Notes: generated by a model from the sequence alone, not told the origin. Shown: positions 1-5,566, counted from the first letter of the stretch. The stretch: DNA of 5,835 nucleotides from Actinomycetota bacterium (GCA_005883905.1 VAYD01000147.1:1-5835); one strand, 5' to 3'. A program made the numbers and translations.

Positions 1-360
1 CGCAGCTTGCGCTCCCAGCGCGAGCAGAACGTCCGCAGCTCCTCGTCGCCGTCGGCGGCAGCGAGGTTCGCGACGTACGCGAGCAGCGTGACCACGTGCT
101 GCGCGTCCAGCGCCGCGAAGCGCAGCGCCTGGTTGCGCTCGAGCGCGCGGTCGGGGACGCCCGGCCGCGCCGTGGCGAACCGCGACGCGAGCTGCGCCAT
201 CGTGGCGGTCGGCAGGCCGCGGGCGCTCGTCAGCGGCGCCAGCTCGCCGAGCAGGTCCTCGGCGGCGCGCGCACCCGCGCTCAGCGCGGTCGCCTCGTCA
301 CCGCCGACGCGCTTGGCCAGCGACTCCCAGTGGCGCCCGAGCTGCCGGGCGAATGTGCAT
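1..360 (-). pseudogene. Uncharacterised helical protein, frameshifted near its start, cut by the left window edge
   Basis: I do not recognise this protein. An ATG at 360-358 sits 9 bases after a GGAG ribosome-binding site (370-373) and 6 bases after the stop of the preceding gene, so it looks like the intended start. Its own frame stops after 20 codons (TGA at 298-300). The +1 frame stays open from there to the window edge with strongly GC-rich third positions, and reads as a soluble, mostly alpha-helical protein (…HWESLAKRVGGDEAT…ALRFAALDAQHVVTLLAYVA…). That frame has no ATG, GTG or TTG before an internal ATG at 198-200. Deleting one G from the GGG at 347-349 would join the two frames, giving a start of about MHIRRQLGRHWESLAKRVGG. 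Either a real mutation or a sequence error is possible. It is probably the third gene of the ccr cluster. At least 118 residues are visible and the C-terminus lies outside the window. No signal peptide or membrane segment is visible. Confidence 0.6.
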
Positions 361-366
361 GACGGC

Positions 367-714
367 CTACTCCGTGACGGGCACGAGCGCGGCCTCGGAC
401 GGCGTGAAGCCGCCGACGGCCACGATGTCCTGCCAGGCGTACGTGACCGGCACCTGGTACCAGGACGAGCACGTCGTCCGGAAGACCTCGAACTCGGGGC
501 CGTACCAGTAGCGCTCCCAGTCGAGCTTCGACGCGAAGTCCGCGACCTGCAGGAAGCGGTAGCGGTCGTCGCGCGACCGGTAGATCGCGAAGTGCGTCGC
601 GCCATAGCGCGCCGCGACCGCCGCGATCTCGGCGAGCTTCACTTCGAACTTGTCGCCGCGGAAGCCGGTGGCGTACCAGGCGATGTGGACGCTGCCCGGG
701 GTCGACTCTGCCAT
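367..714 (-). CDS. 115-aa protein, predicted dimeric alpha-beta barrel, coupled to ccr
   Basis: This small cytosolic protein has no signal peptide or membrane segment. The order of predicted elements is strand (about 10-14, HIAWY), helix (20-37), strand (40-46), strand (52-59), two short helices (61-80) and strand (87-93). That fits a ferredoxin-like fold of the dimeric alpha-beta barrel type, as in antibiotic-biosynthesis-monooxygenase, NIPSNAP and EthD-like proteins. The fold is my inference from pattern; no catalytic motif is diagnostic. Aromatics and charged residues are dense in YRSRDDRYRF and DWERYWYGPEF, a likely ligand or dimer surface. The start is secure: ATG at 714-712 shares one base with the ccr stop (TAATG) and is preceded by GGAGGT (724-729) with a 9-base spacer. 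Such tight coupling implies co-production with crotonyl-CoA carboxylase/reductase, so a role in CoA-ester metabolism is possible but unproven. Confidence 0.85.
   Translation of the reverse strand: MAESTPGSVHIAWYATGFRGDKFEVKLAEIAAVAARYGATHFAIYRSRDDRYRFLQVADFASKLDWERYWYGPEFEVFRTTCSSWYQVPVTYAWQDIVAVGGFTPSEAALVPVTE
370..373 (-). promoter_or_regulatory. Shine-Dalgarno GGAG deciding the start of the left-edge gene
   Basis: GGAG on the minus strand, overlapping the last codons of the 115-aa gene, with a 9-base spacer to the ATG at 360-358. It supports that ATG as the true start, even though the downstream coding frame is shifted by one base. Confidence 0.5.
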
Positions 715-1970
715 TACGCACCCACCTCCGCGTGAATCGCACCCGGGCCCTCGGCGGTCTTGCCCTCGCCCTCGTTCTCGGCGCCGACGAGGATCGCGAT
801 CTTGCCCAGGTGCTGGTTGTCGCGCATCAGCTGATGCGCCTCGGCCACACCCTCGAAGCCCAGCGTGCGCCACAGGACCGGGCGGATCAGCCCGCTCTCG
901 ATCAGCTCGTTGGCCTTCATGCACTCGTAGGCGTTGGCGAAGTGCGAGCCGATGATCTCCTTCTGCTTCATCCACAGGTAGCGGACGTCGAAGTCGAGGT
1001 TGTAGCCCGTGGTGCCGGCGCAGATCACGACCTTGCCGAACGGCTTGACCGTGAAGACCGACGTGGGGAACGTCGCCTTGCCGACGTGCTCGAAGACGAT
1101 GTCCGGCTTGTCGCCGAGGATCTCGCGCACGCGCTTGTCGAACGCGCGCGAGACGTTGAAGCGCTCCTTCTCCTGCTCCGGCGTCTCGTCGCCCGTGCGC
1201 ATCATGCCCGCGAACTCGTTGCGGTCGATGTAGTCGACGGCGCCGAGCTGCTTGACGAGCTCGCCCTTCTCGGCCGAGCTGACGACGCCGACGCACTCGG
1301 CGCCCGCGGCCTTGCACAGCTGCGTCGCGAACACGCCCAGGCCGCCGGCGGCGCCCCAGATCAGCACGCGGTGGCCGGCCTGCAGGTTGCAGCGGGTCAG
1401 CAGCATCCGGTAGGCGGTGAAGTACACGAGTCCGTACGACGCGGACTCCTCCCAGGTCAGCGCGTGCGGCTTGGGCAGCAGCTGCTGCGCCTGGACCTTC
1501 GTGAACTGCGCGAACGACCCCCACGTCGTCTCGTAGCCCCAGATCTTCTGCGACGGCGCGGCGAGCGGGTCGAGGCCGTGGACCTCCGGGTCCTCGTAGC
1601 TGGCCTGGTTGCAGTGGATGACGACCTCGTCGCCGGGCTGCCAGCGGGTGACGCCGGCGCCGACCTTCCACACCACGCCGGACGCGTCCGAGCCGCCGAT
1701 GTGATGGCCGAACTCGGGGTGGTCGCCGTAGCGCCATACGCCGACCGGCTTGCCGAGCGCCGCCCAGACGTTGTTGTAGTTCACGCCCGCGGCCATGACG
1801 CGGACGATCACCTCGAAGGCGCCGGGCTCGGGGACCTCGATCTCCTCGAGCTGGAAGGCGTCCCTGGGCTCGCCCTCGCGCTCCTCGCGGATCACCCAGG
1901 CCGCCATCGTCTCGGGCAGCTCGCCGGGCTCGGTGCCGACATGGGACACCTGCGTCACATCAACAGCCAC
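714..1970 (-). CDS. ccrA: Crotonyl-CoA carboxylase/reductase
   Basis: This enzyme catalyses NADPH-dependent reductive carboxylation of crotonyl-CoA with CO2 to (2S)-ethylmalonyl-CoA. It is the key step of the ethylmalonyl-CoA pathway for C2 assimilation and a source of polyketide extender units. At 418 aa it is a full-length medium-chain dehydrogenase/reductase: a GroES-like domain (about 22-170), then a Rossmann domain with the nucleotide loop WGAAGGLG (205-212). Family-typical stretches include AGVNYNNVWAALGKP (61-75), IGGSDASG (91-98), WGYET (144-148), FEHVGKATFP (293-302) and GSHFAN (341-346). From memory of the Kitasatospora enzyme (Asn81, Phe170, Glu171, His365), the CO2-pocket counterparts are Asn66, Tyr146, Glu147 and His343. 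The N-terminal domain resembles the shorter alphaproteobacterial form rather than the Streptomyces form. The start is GTG at 1970-1968, 44 bases after corA, with only a modest AGG upstream; Met22 is an alternative, but homologues also carry an N-terminal tail. The acidic C-terminal tail (about 397-418) looks lineage-specific. Confidence 0.95.
   Translation of the reverse strand: MAVDVTQVSHVGTEPGELPETMAAWVIREEREGEPRDAFQLEEIEVPEPGAFEVIVRVMAAGVNYNNVWAALGKPVGVWRYGDHPEFGHHIGGSDASGVVWKVGAGVTRWQPGDEVVIHCNQASYEDPEVHGLDPLAAPSQKIWGYETTWGSFAQFTKVQAQQLLPKPHALTWEESASYGLVYFTAYRMLLTRCNLQAGHRVLIWGAAGGLGVFATQLCKAAGAECVGVVSSAEKGELVKQLGAVDYIDRNEFAGMMRTGDETPEQEKERFNVSRAFDKRVREILGDKPDIVFEHVGKATFPTSVFTVKPFGKVVICAGTTGYNLDFDVRYLWMKQKEIIGSHFANAYECMKANELIESGLIRPVLWRTLGFEGVAEAHQLMRDNQHLGKIAILVGAENEGEGKTAEGPGAIHAEVGA
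724..729 (-). promoter_or_regulatory. Strong Shine-Dalgarno GGAGGT inside the end of ccr
   Basis: GGAGGT on the minus strand lies within the last codons of ccr, 9 bases before the ATG of the 115-aa gene. It is the best ribosome-binding site in the window. Together with the TAATG junction it indicates efficient coupled translation of the small gene. Confidence 0.7.
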
Positions 1971-1971
1971 T

Positions 1972-1982
1972 GGTTCAGAACC
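1972..1982. repeat. Short palindrome GGTTC-A-GAACC upstream of ccr
   Basis: A perfect 5-bp inverted repeat around a single base lies directly before the ccr GTG start, in the 44-base gap after corA. The one-base centre makes it a poor hairpin. It could be part of an operator, but it is short enough to be chance. No convincing -35/-10 pair is visible in this gap. Confidence 0.25.
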
Positions 1983-2014
1983 TCGCTCGTTCTACGTGGG
2001 GGAGGGCGCGGATG

Positions 2015-2965
2015 CTACCCGCGTAGCTGCTCGCGCGTCTCATTCCGGCGCACGTAGGCGAAGGCGAGGACGATCGACGCGACCATGCCCCCGACGCCGA
2101 GCGCCCAGAACGCTCCCGGCGAGTTGATGTGCCGCACGAGCCAGCCGAAGTTCTGCCCGAAGAAGCCGGTCAGGAACGTGAGCGGCAGGAAGATCGTGGC
2201 GACGATCGTCAGGCGGGTGGTGAGCTCGTCCATACGCAGGCTGCGCATGCTCACCCAGACCTCGAGCACGCCGGTCAGGCCGTCGCGCGCCGCGTCGATC
2301 TGCTCGGCGATGCGAACCAGATGGTCATAGACGTCGCGGAAGTAGTCGTGGGCTGCGTCGCCGCTGAGGCCGGGCAGGCGCTGGATCAGGTCGCCGCCGC
2401 TGGCGAGCAGGTCGCGCTGCGGAAGCACGATCCGCCGCAGGTCCGAAAGCTCGCGCTTGAGCTCGAAGACCTCGGCCAGGCGGTTGGCCGAGGGCTCGCC
2501 GAGCGCCTGGTCCTCCATCTCCTCGATGCGGTCGTCCATGCGCTGGACGAACGGGAAGAACGAGTCGGTCAGCGCGTCGAGCACGCGGTAGACGATGTAC
2601 TCCTCGACGTCGGCGGTCTTGTCGACCAGGCGCTTCTTGGCCTCGTCGAGATGCAGGCAGCTCCCGGGTCGCACGGTGACGATGCACTCGCCCGAGATGT
2701 ACGTGTGCACCTCGACGGGGAGCATCTCCTCGTTGACCTGGTGGATGCCGTAGAACACGAGCAGCACGTAGGAGCCGTACTCGTCGAGCTTCGGCCGCTG
2801 ACCGAAGTGCAGCGTGTCCTCGATCGCCAGCTCGTGCCAGCCGAACATCCGGCCGGCCCGCTTGATGTCCTCCTGGCGCGGCGAGACCAGGTCGAGCCAG
2901 AAGTACTCGCCCCGCTGCCGCAGCTCGGTGATCCGTGCTTCGTCGACCCGGTCGAGGACCTGCAC
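2015..2965 (-). CDS. corA: CorA-family divalent cation transporter with GQN motif
   Basis: A pentameric membrane channel family for Mg2+ and related divalent ions (Co2+, Ni2+), gated by cytoplasmic metal binding. The 316-aa length is normal. Residues 1-130 form the mixed alpha/beta cytoplasmic domain, followed by a long charged stalk helix region (130-245, including ALTDSFFPFVQRMDDRIEEMED). Then come TM1 (about 250-268, LTIVATIFLPLTFLTGFF), the pore loop and TM2 (about 284-304), and a basic C-terminal tail RRNETREQLRG. The family signature GMN reads GQN (270-272, FFGQNFGWLV). I recall such variants in actinobacterial CorA branches; the metal specificity cannot be told from sequence. The upstream pore helix has SLRMDELTTRLT, without the Asn usually seen one turn below. 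The start is GTG at 2965-2963 with no Shine-Dalgarno, and a hairpin ends on that codon. It follows the MFS gene by 48 bases. Confidence 0.93.
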   Translation of the reverse strand: MQVLDRVDEARITELRQRGEYFWLDLVSPRQEDIKRAGRMFGWHELAIEDTLHFGQRPKLDEYGSYVLLVFYGIHQVNEEMLPVEVHTYISGECIVTVRPGSCLHLDEAKKRLVDKTADVEEYIVYRVLDALTDSFFPFVQRMDDRIEEMEDQALGEPSANRLAEVFELKRELSDLRRIVLPQRDLLASGGDLIQRLPGLSGDAAHDYFRDVYDHLVRIAEQIDAARDGLTGVLEVWVSMRSLRMDELTTRLTIVATIFLPLTFLTGFFGQNFGWLVRHINSPGAFWALGVGGMVASIVLAFAYVRRNETREQLRG

Positions 2966-2989
2966 CGCGGGGGATTGTGCCCCCGGCGG
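2965..2989 (-). promoter_or_regulatory. GC-rich stem-loop abutting the corA start codon
   Basis: On the minus strand CGGGGG (2985-2980) and CCCCCG (2973-2968) pair around the 6-base loop CACAAT. A further CCG/CGG (2989-2987 with 2967-2965) extends the stem to 9 bp across one bulged base (2986). The last paired base is the G of the corA GTG start. There is no following T-run, so it is not a typical intrinsic terminator. It would occupy the place where a ribosome-binding site should be and may limit corA translation. Confidence 0.4.
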
Positions 2990-3013
2990 TGGATGGCTAA
3001 TAGGTGGGCCGCG

Positions 3014-4570
3014 TTACGCCGCGATCGACTCCGCCGCCGGCGTCGCCGGCAGCGGCTCCGTCTCGGCCGGCGCCGTCGTGCGCTTGGGCTCGATCAACAC
3101 GGCCGCGACGACCGCGCCCACAAGCGCAACCAGCGCGCCGATGCGCAGGCCGTTGTTGAGCGCGTAGACGAACGAGTCCTGTAGCGCGGTCGCGGTGCGG
3201 CCGGTCGCCTGGGAGCCCGCGCCCGAGCCGAGAGCGTCGGTGAGCTTCGAGCGCGCGGAGTCCGACAGGCCCGGCAGCAGCTGGCCAAGGCGCTGGCTTC
3301 CGAGCCCGCTGATCAGCGCGCCCATCGCGGCGACGCCGAACGAGCCGCCGACCATCCGGCTCATCGACAGGATCCCGGAGGCGACGCCCGCCTTTGTCGG
3401 CTCGACGGAGTTCATCGCGGCCGTGCTCATCGGCGACATCACCAGGCCCATGCCGAAGCCCATTAGCACGAACGCGCCGGCAAGGAACGCGTACGGCGTG
3501 TCGGGGGAGAGGTGGCCCTGCCAGAACAGCGAACCGGCGACGAGCAGCAGGCCGGTGCTGATCAGCGGGCGCGGCCCGACGCGGTCCGTCAAGCGCCCGG
3601 CGATCGGCCCGGCGATCATGATCACCAGCGTCGAGGGCAGGAACCGCACGCCCGCCTCCAGCGGCGAGTAGCCCTTGATGTTCTGCATGTACAGCGCGAG
3701 GAAGAAGAACATCGCGAGCATCGCGAAGCTCACGATGAACGCGACGATGTTCGCTCCCAGGAACGACCGCGAGCGGAAGAAGCGGAAGTCGACCATCGGG
3801 TAGCGCGAGCGCAGCTCGATGATCGCGAACGCGGCCAGCGAGATTCCCGCGGTGACGAACAGCCCGACGATCCGCGCCGAGCCCCATCCCCACGAGTTGG
3901 CCTCGACCAGCGCGAGCACGAGCGCGGACAGCCCGACCGTGATCGTCGCGACGCCCGGGATGTCGATGGTCCGCGGCGCTGTCTCGTCGCGCGACTCGTG
4001 GGTCGCGAACAGGGTCACGGCCACGGCGCCGACGGCGACCGGGACGTTGAGGAAGAAGATCGACTGCCAGGAGACGTTCTCGACCAGGAAGCCGCCGACG
4101 ACCGGCCCGATCGCGAGCGCCAGCGCGCTGACGCCGGCCCACGTGCCGATCGCGCGGCCACGCTCCTCGGGCGGGAAGGCGTTGGAGATGATCGAGAGGG
4201 TGCCGGGCATCATGAACGCGGCGCCCATGCCCTGGATCGCGCGGCCGGCGACGAGCCAGGCCTCGCTCTGCGAGAAGCCGATGAACGCGCTCGACGCGGC
4301 GAACGTGACGACGCCGAAGAGGAACATGCGCCGGCGTCCGAAGATGTCGCCGAGGCGCCCGCCCGTCACCAGCAGGACGGCGAACGCGAGCGTGTACGCG
4401 TTCACGGTCCACTCGAGCCCGGAGACCGTCGCGCCGAGATCCTTCTGGATCGATGGCAGCGCGACGTTCACGACGGTGTTGTCGAGCATCACCATGAACA
4501 GCGCGAAGCACATGGCGGCGAGCGTCCACCAGCGGCGGTTGTCCTCGTTGAGTCGAATGCGTCCGGTCAT
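3014..4570 (-). CDS. DHA2-family MFS drug:H+ antiporter (EmrB/QacA type)
   Basis: A 518-aa inner-membrane proton-coupled exporter of hydrophobic or cationic compounds, with the 14-helix layout of the DHA2 branch. TM1 (about 15-38) holds the family motif LDNTVVNVALP (29-39). Motif A between TM2 and TM3 is GGRLGDIFGRRR (70-81). The antiporter motif C is ALAIGPVVGG in TM5 (151-160). A second motif-A-like GRLTDRVGPRP (325-335) lies in the second half. A hydrophilic Ser/Gly-rich loop (about 424-462) precedes the last helix (about 473-494), where QacA-like proteins carry an extracytoplasmic loop. The C-terminal tail is Pro/Glu/Ala-rich. The start is ATG at 4570-4568, sharing ATGA with the marR stop and preceded by AAGGA (4577-4581) with a 6-base spacer. 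Longer open reading in this frame upstream lies inside marR and is not coding. Substrate unknown; the MarR partner probably senses it. Confidence 0.93.
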   Translation of the reverse strand: MTGRIRLNEDNRRWWTLAAMCFALFMVMLDNTVVNVALPSIQKDLGATVSGLEWTVNAYTLAFAVLLVTGGRLGDIFGRRRMFLFGVVTFAASSAFIGFSQSEAWLVAGRAIQGMGAAFMMPGTLSIISNAFPPEERGRAIGTWAGVSALALAIGPVVGGFLVENVSWQSIFFLNVPVAVGAVAVTLFATHESRDETAPRTIDIPGVATITVGLSALVLALVEANSWGWGSARIVGLFVTAGISLAAFAIIELRSRYPMVDFRFFRSRSFLGANIVAFIVSFAMLAMFFFLALYMQNIKGYSPLEAGVRFLPSTLVIMIAGPIAGRLTDRVGPRPLISTGLLLVAGSLFWQGHLSPDTPYAFLAGAFVLMGFGMGLVMSPMSTAAMNSVEPTKAGVASGILSMSRMVGGSFGVAAMGALISGLGSQRLGQLLPGLSDSARSKLTDALGSGAGSQATGRTATALQDSFVYALNNGLRIGALVALVGAVVAAVLIEPKRTTAPAETEPLPATPAAESIAA

Positions 4571-5019
4571 GCGTGGTCCTTCTTGTGCGGGAGCTCGACC
4601 AGCGCGGCCATGAGCGCGGCGCGCTGGTCGTCGGAGAGGGTTACGGCGTAGGACTCGAGGCCCTGCAGGCGCGTGGTGACCATTCTCTGGACCATCTCGC
4701 GCCCGGCGTCGGTCAGGCGCACGCGCTTGATGCGGCGGTCCTCGAGGTCCTCGTGGCGCGAGAGCAGCCCGCGCCGCAGCAGGCCGTCGACGGTCCGGCT
4801 GGTCGCCGGCAGCGAGAGTCCGAGGCGCTCGGAGAGCTCCTTGACCGAGACCTCCTCGACGCAGTCGTCGAGCATGCCGAGCGTCTTCATCTGGGTCATG
4901 GTCAGGTCGAGCTCGCCGAGGATGGCGAACATCTGCTGCGAGCTGCCGCGCATGAGGTGCGACCACAGCTGGAGCAGTTCGCCGGCGAGTTCCTTGGGAC
5001 TCACGACAGTTGCTTTCAC
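4567..5019 (-). CDS. MarR-family transcriptional regulator
   Basis: A 150-aa winged-helix DNA-binding protein, probably a ligand-released repressor of itself and the overlapping MFS exporter. Helix 1 (about 7-30) and the C-terminal helices (about 107-148) form the dimer interface. The DNA-binding core spans about 40-106: LTMTQMKTLGML, then VSVKELSERLGLSLPATSRTV (58-77, recognition helix), then the wing DLEDRRIKRVRLTDAGRE (91-108) with the usual D-x-R-x-x-K/R pattern. One cysteine, Cys53, lies before the recognition region; redox sensing cannot be judged from that alone. The start is GTG at 5019-5017. No Shine-Dalgarno lies upstream, and the likely -10 box ends 7 bases before it, so the message may be leaderless. 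GTG at codon 6 is a less likely alternative. The stop overlaps the MFS start by ATGA, which gives translational coupling. Confidence 0.93.
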   Translation of the reverse strand: MKATVVSPKELAGELLQLWSHLMRGSSQQMFAILGELDLTMTQMKTLGMLDDCVEEVSVKELSERLGLSLPATSRTVDGLLRRGLLSRHEDLEDRRIKRVRLTDAGREMVQRMVTTRLQGLESYAVTLSDDQRAALMAALVELPHKKDHA

Positions 5020-5027
5020 GCAAGCAA
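5010..5027. promoter_or_regulatory. Inverted repeat TTGCTT-N6-AAGCAA over the marR start, possible MarR operator
   Basis: A perfect 6-bp inverted repeat with a 6-base spacer, 18 bp in all, spans the GTG start and the predicted transcription start. Its size and position suit a MarR-family dimer site that would block RNA polymerase and give self-repression. The same TTGC/GCAA words recur just upstream. Confidence 0.45.
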
Positions 5028-5052
5028 GTATTGCGCGAATGGCAACGATTGC
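5024..5052. repeat. Two GCAA-N3-TTGC inverted repeats in the marR promoter
   Basis: GCAA-GTA-TTGC (5024-5034) overlaps the -10 box, and GCAA-CGA-TTGC (5042-5052) overlaps the -35 box. They share arms and have centres 18 bases apart. Together with the repeat over the start codon they form an unusually dense cluster of TTGC/GCAA words in about 45 bases. A repeated operator for the adjacent MarR protein is the simplest reading. Confidence 0.45.
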
Positions 5053-5054
5053 AA
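5027..5054 (-). promoter_or_regulatory. Candidate marR-MFS promoter with leaderless start
   Basis: On the minus strand, TTGCAA (5054-5049; 4 of 6 to TTGACA) is separated by 16 bases from AATACT (5032-5027; 4 of 6 to TATAAT). A transcript starting 6-8 bases after the -10 box would begin at about 5021-5019, on or just before the GTG of marR. That fits the absence of a ribosome-binding site. The boxes are moderate matches, so this is a prediction. Confidence 0.45.
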
Positions 5055-5055
5055 G

Positions 5056-5071
5056 TGTGATCTAGATCACA
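5056..5071. promoter_or_regulatory. Perfect CRP/GlxR-type site TGTGATCTAGATCACA
   Basis: A perfect 16-bp palindrome that matches the cAMP-receptor-protein consensus TGTGA-N6-TCACA. It also fits the actinobacterial GlxR/CRP form TGTGANNTANNTCACA at every fixed position. It overlaps the TGA stop of the secreted-protein gene (5067-5069) and lies just upstream of the marR -35 box. Its centre, 5063.5, is about 42-45 bases upstream of the predicted marR transcription start, the class II activator position. Whether this organism has a CRP homologue with this specificity cannot be seen here. Confidence 0.6.
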
Positions 5072-5555
5072 TGAGCGGGAACTCGACCATCGAGATGCGG
5101 CGCATCTGCTTGGCCTTCGCGTCCCAGGCGTACGTGCGGTCGCGGGCGCGCGACGGGCAGCACATCGTGTCTCCGGCCGCGTACACCGGGACCCGGACGA
5201 CGAGGTTGCGCGCGCTGTTGACCCTGAGCGTCGCGCGGTACAGCCGCTGGTTGCGCATCACCACCCGCAGGTTCGAGCTCTTCGTGCCGTCGGTCGAGAG
5301 CGCGTAGGCCGCGACCGCGCCGGCGGCGCCGCCGGTCATCACCCGCACGAGCGCGTCGGCCTTGCCGTCGCCCGTGACGTCGTCGAACTCGACGAAGCCG
5401 CGCCCGCTGCGCAGCATCGACTTGATGTCCTTGCTCGTGCCGGCGTCGTGCAGCAGCGTCTGCTTGAACAGCGTCTGCGGATTGGACGGTTTCTGCTGCG
5501 CAGTCGCCGGCGCTGCAAGCAGCGCGCAGACGGCGAGTGCGTAGCAGCTACGCAT
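5067..5555 (-). CDS. Small secreted protein with an FG-GAP/VCBS-like calcium loop
   Basis: A 162-aa protein with a signal peptide: basic start, hydrophobic core (about 5-17, YALAVCALLAAPA) and an Ala-x-Ala type cleavage site near residue 19 (ATA before QQ). The mature part holds DDVTGDGKADALV (about 58-70), the D-x-T-G-D-G-x-x-D loop seen in FG-GAP/VCBS-type and EF-hand-like calcium sites, here only once. A second motif, GDTMCCPSRARDRTYAWD (about 127-144), has adjacent cysteines of a kind I recall in actinobacterial secreted proteins with this calcium loop; they may form a disulfide. No lipobox is evident, because the Cys in the signal core lacks a proper [LVI]-[AST]-[GA]-C setting. The start is ATG at 5555-5553 with only a weak AGGG close upstream. 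It follows the preceding gene by 11 bases, so the two are probably co-transcribed. Function unknown. Confidence 0.8.
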   Translation of the reverse strand: MRSCYALAVCALLAAPATAQQKPSNPQTLFKQTLLHDAGTSKDIKSMLRSGRGFVEFDDVTGDGKADALVRVMTGGAAGAVAAYALSTDGTKSSNLRVVMRNQRLYRATLRVNSARNLVVRVPVYAAGDTMCCPSRARDRTYAWDAKAKQMRRISMVEFPLM

Positions 5556-5566
5556 GACCCTGAAGG

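Noticed and set aside
715..1737. Upstream extension of the 115-aa protein frame into ccr
   Set aside because: The extension is an Arg-rich shadow of ccr. The ATG at 714 with GGAGGT upstream is the evident start.
2007..2023. CGCGG/CCGCG stem around the corA stop codon as a terminator
   Set aside because: The stem is only 5 bp with a 7-base loop and no T-run follows on the minus strand. Such stems are frequent by chance at this GC content.
732..2057. Long plus-strand open frame opposite ccr, 441 codons
   Set aside because: It is an antisense shadow of a clearly conserved enzyme in GC-rich DNA. Its translation is a low-complexity run of Arg, Ala, Asp, Val and Leu, with no recognisable domain.
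2129..3184. Plus-strand open frame opposite corA
   Set aside because: It is an antisense shadow of corA. Nothing in its translation is recognisable, and it runs past both ends of the real gene without a plausible start signal.
3512..4651. Long plus-strand open frame opposite the MFS and marR genes
   Set aside because: The translation is almost entirely Arg, Asp, Glu, Ala and Gly, as expected from the complement of a high-GC membrane-protein gene. No start context or motif supports it.
4571..5023. N-terminal extension of the MFS frame up to 5023
   Set aside because: The extension lies in another frame of the well-conserved marR gene. The ATG at 4570 has a good ribosome-binding site and gives the normal DHA2 N-terminus.
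5056..5071. The palindrome at 5056-5071 as a terminator for the secreted-protein gene
   Set aside because: It has AT-containing arms and no loop or T-run, and it overlaps the stop codon. The exact match to the CRP/GlxR consensus explains it better.
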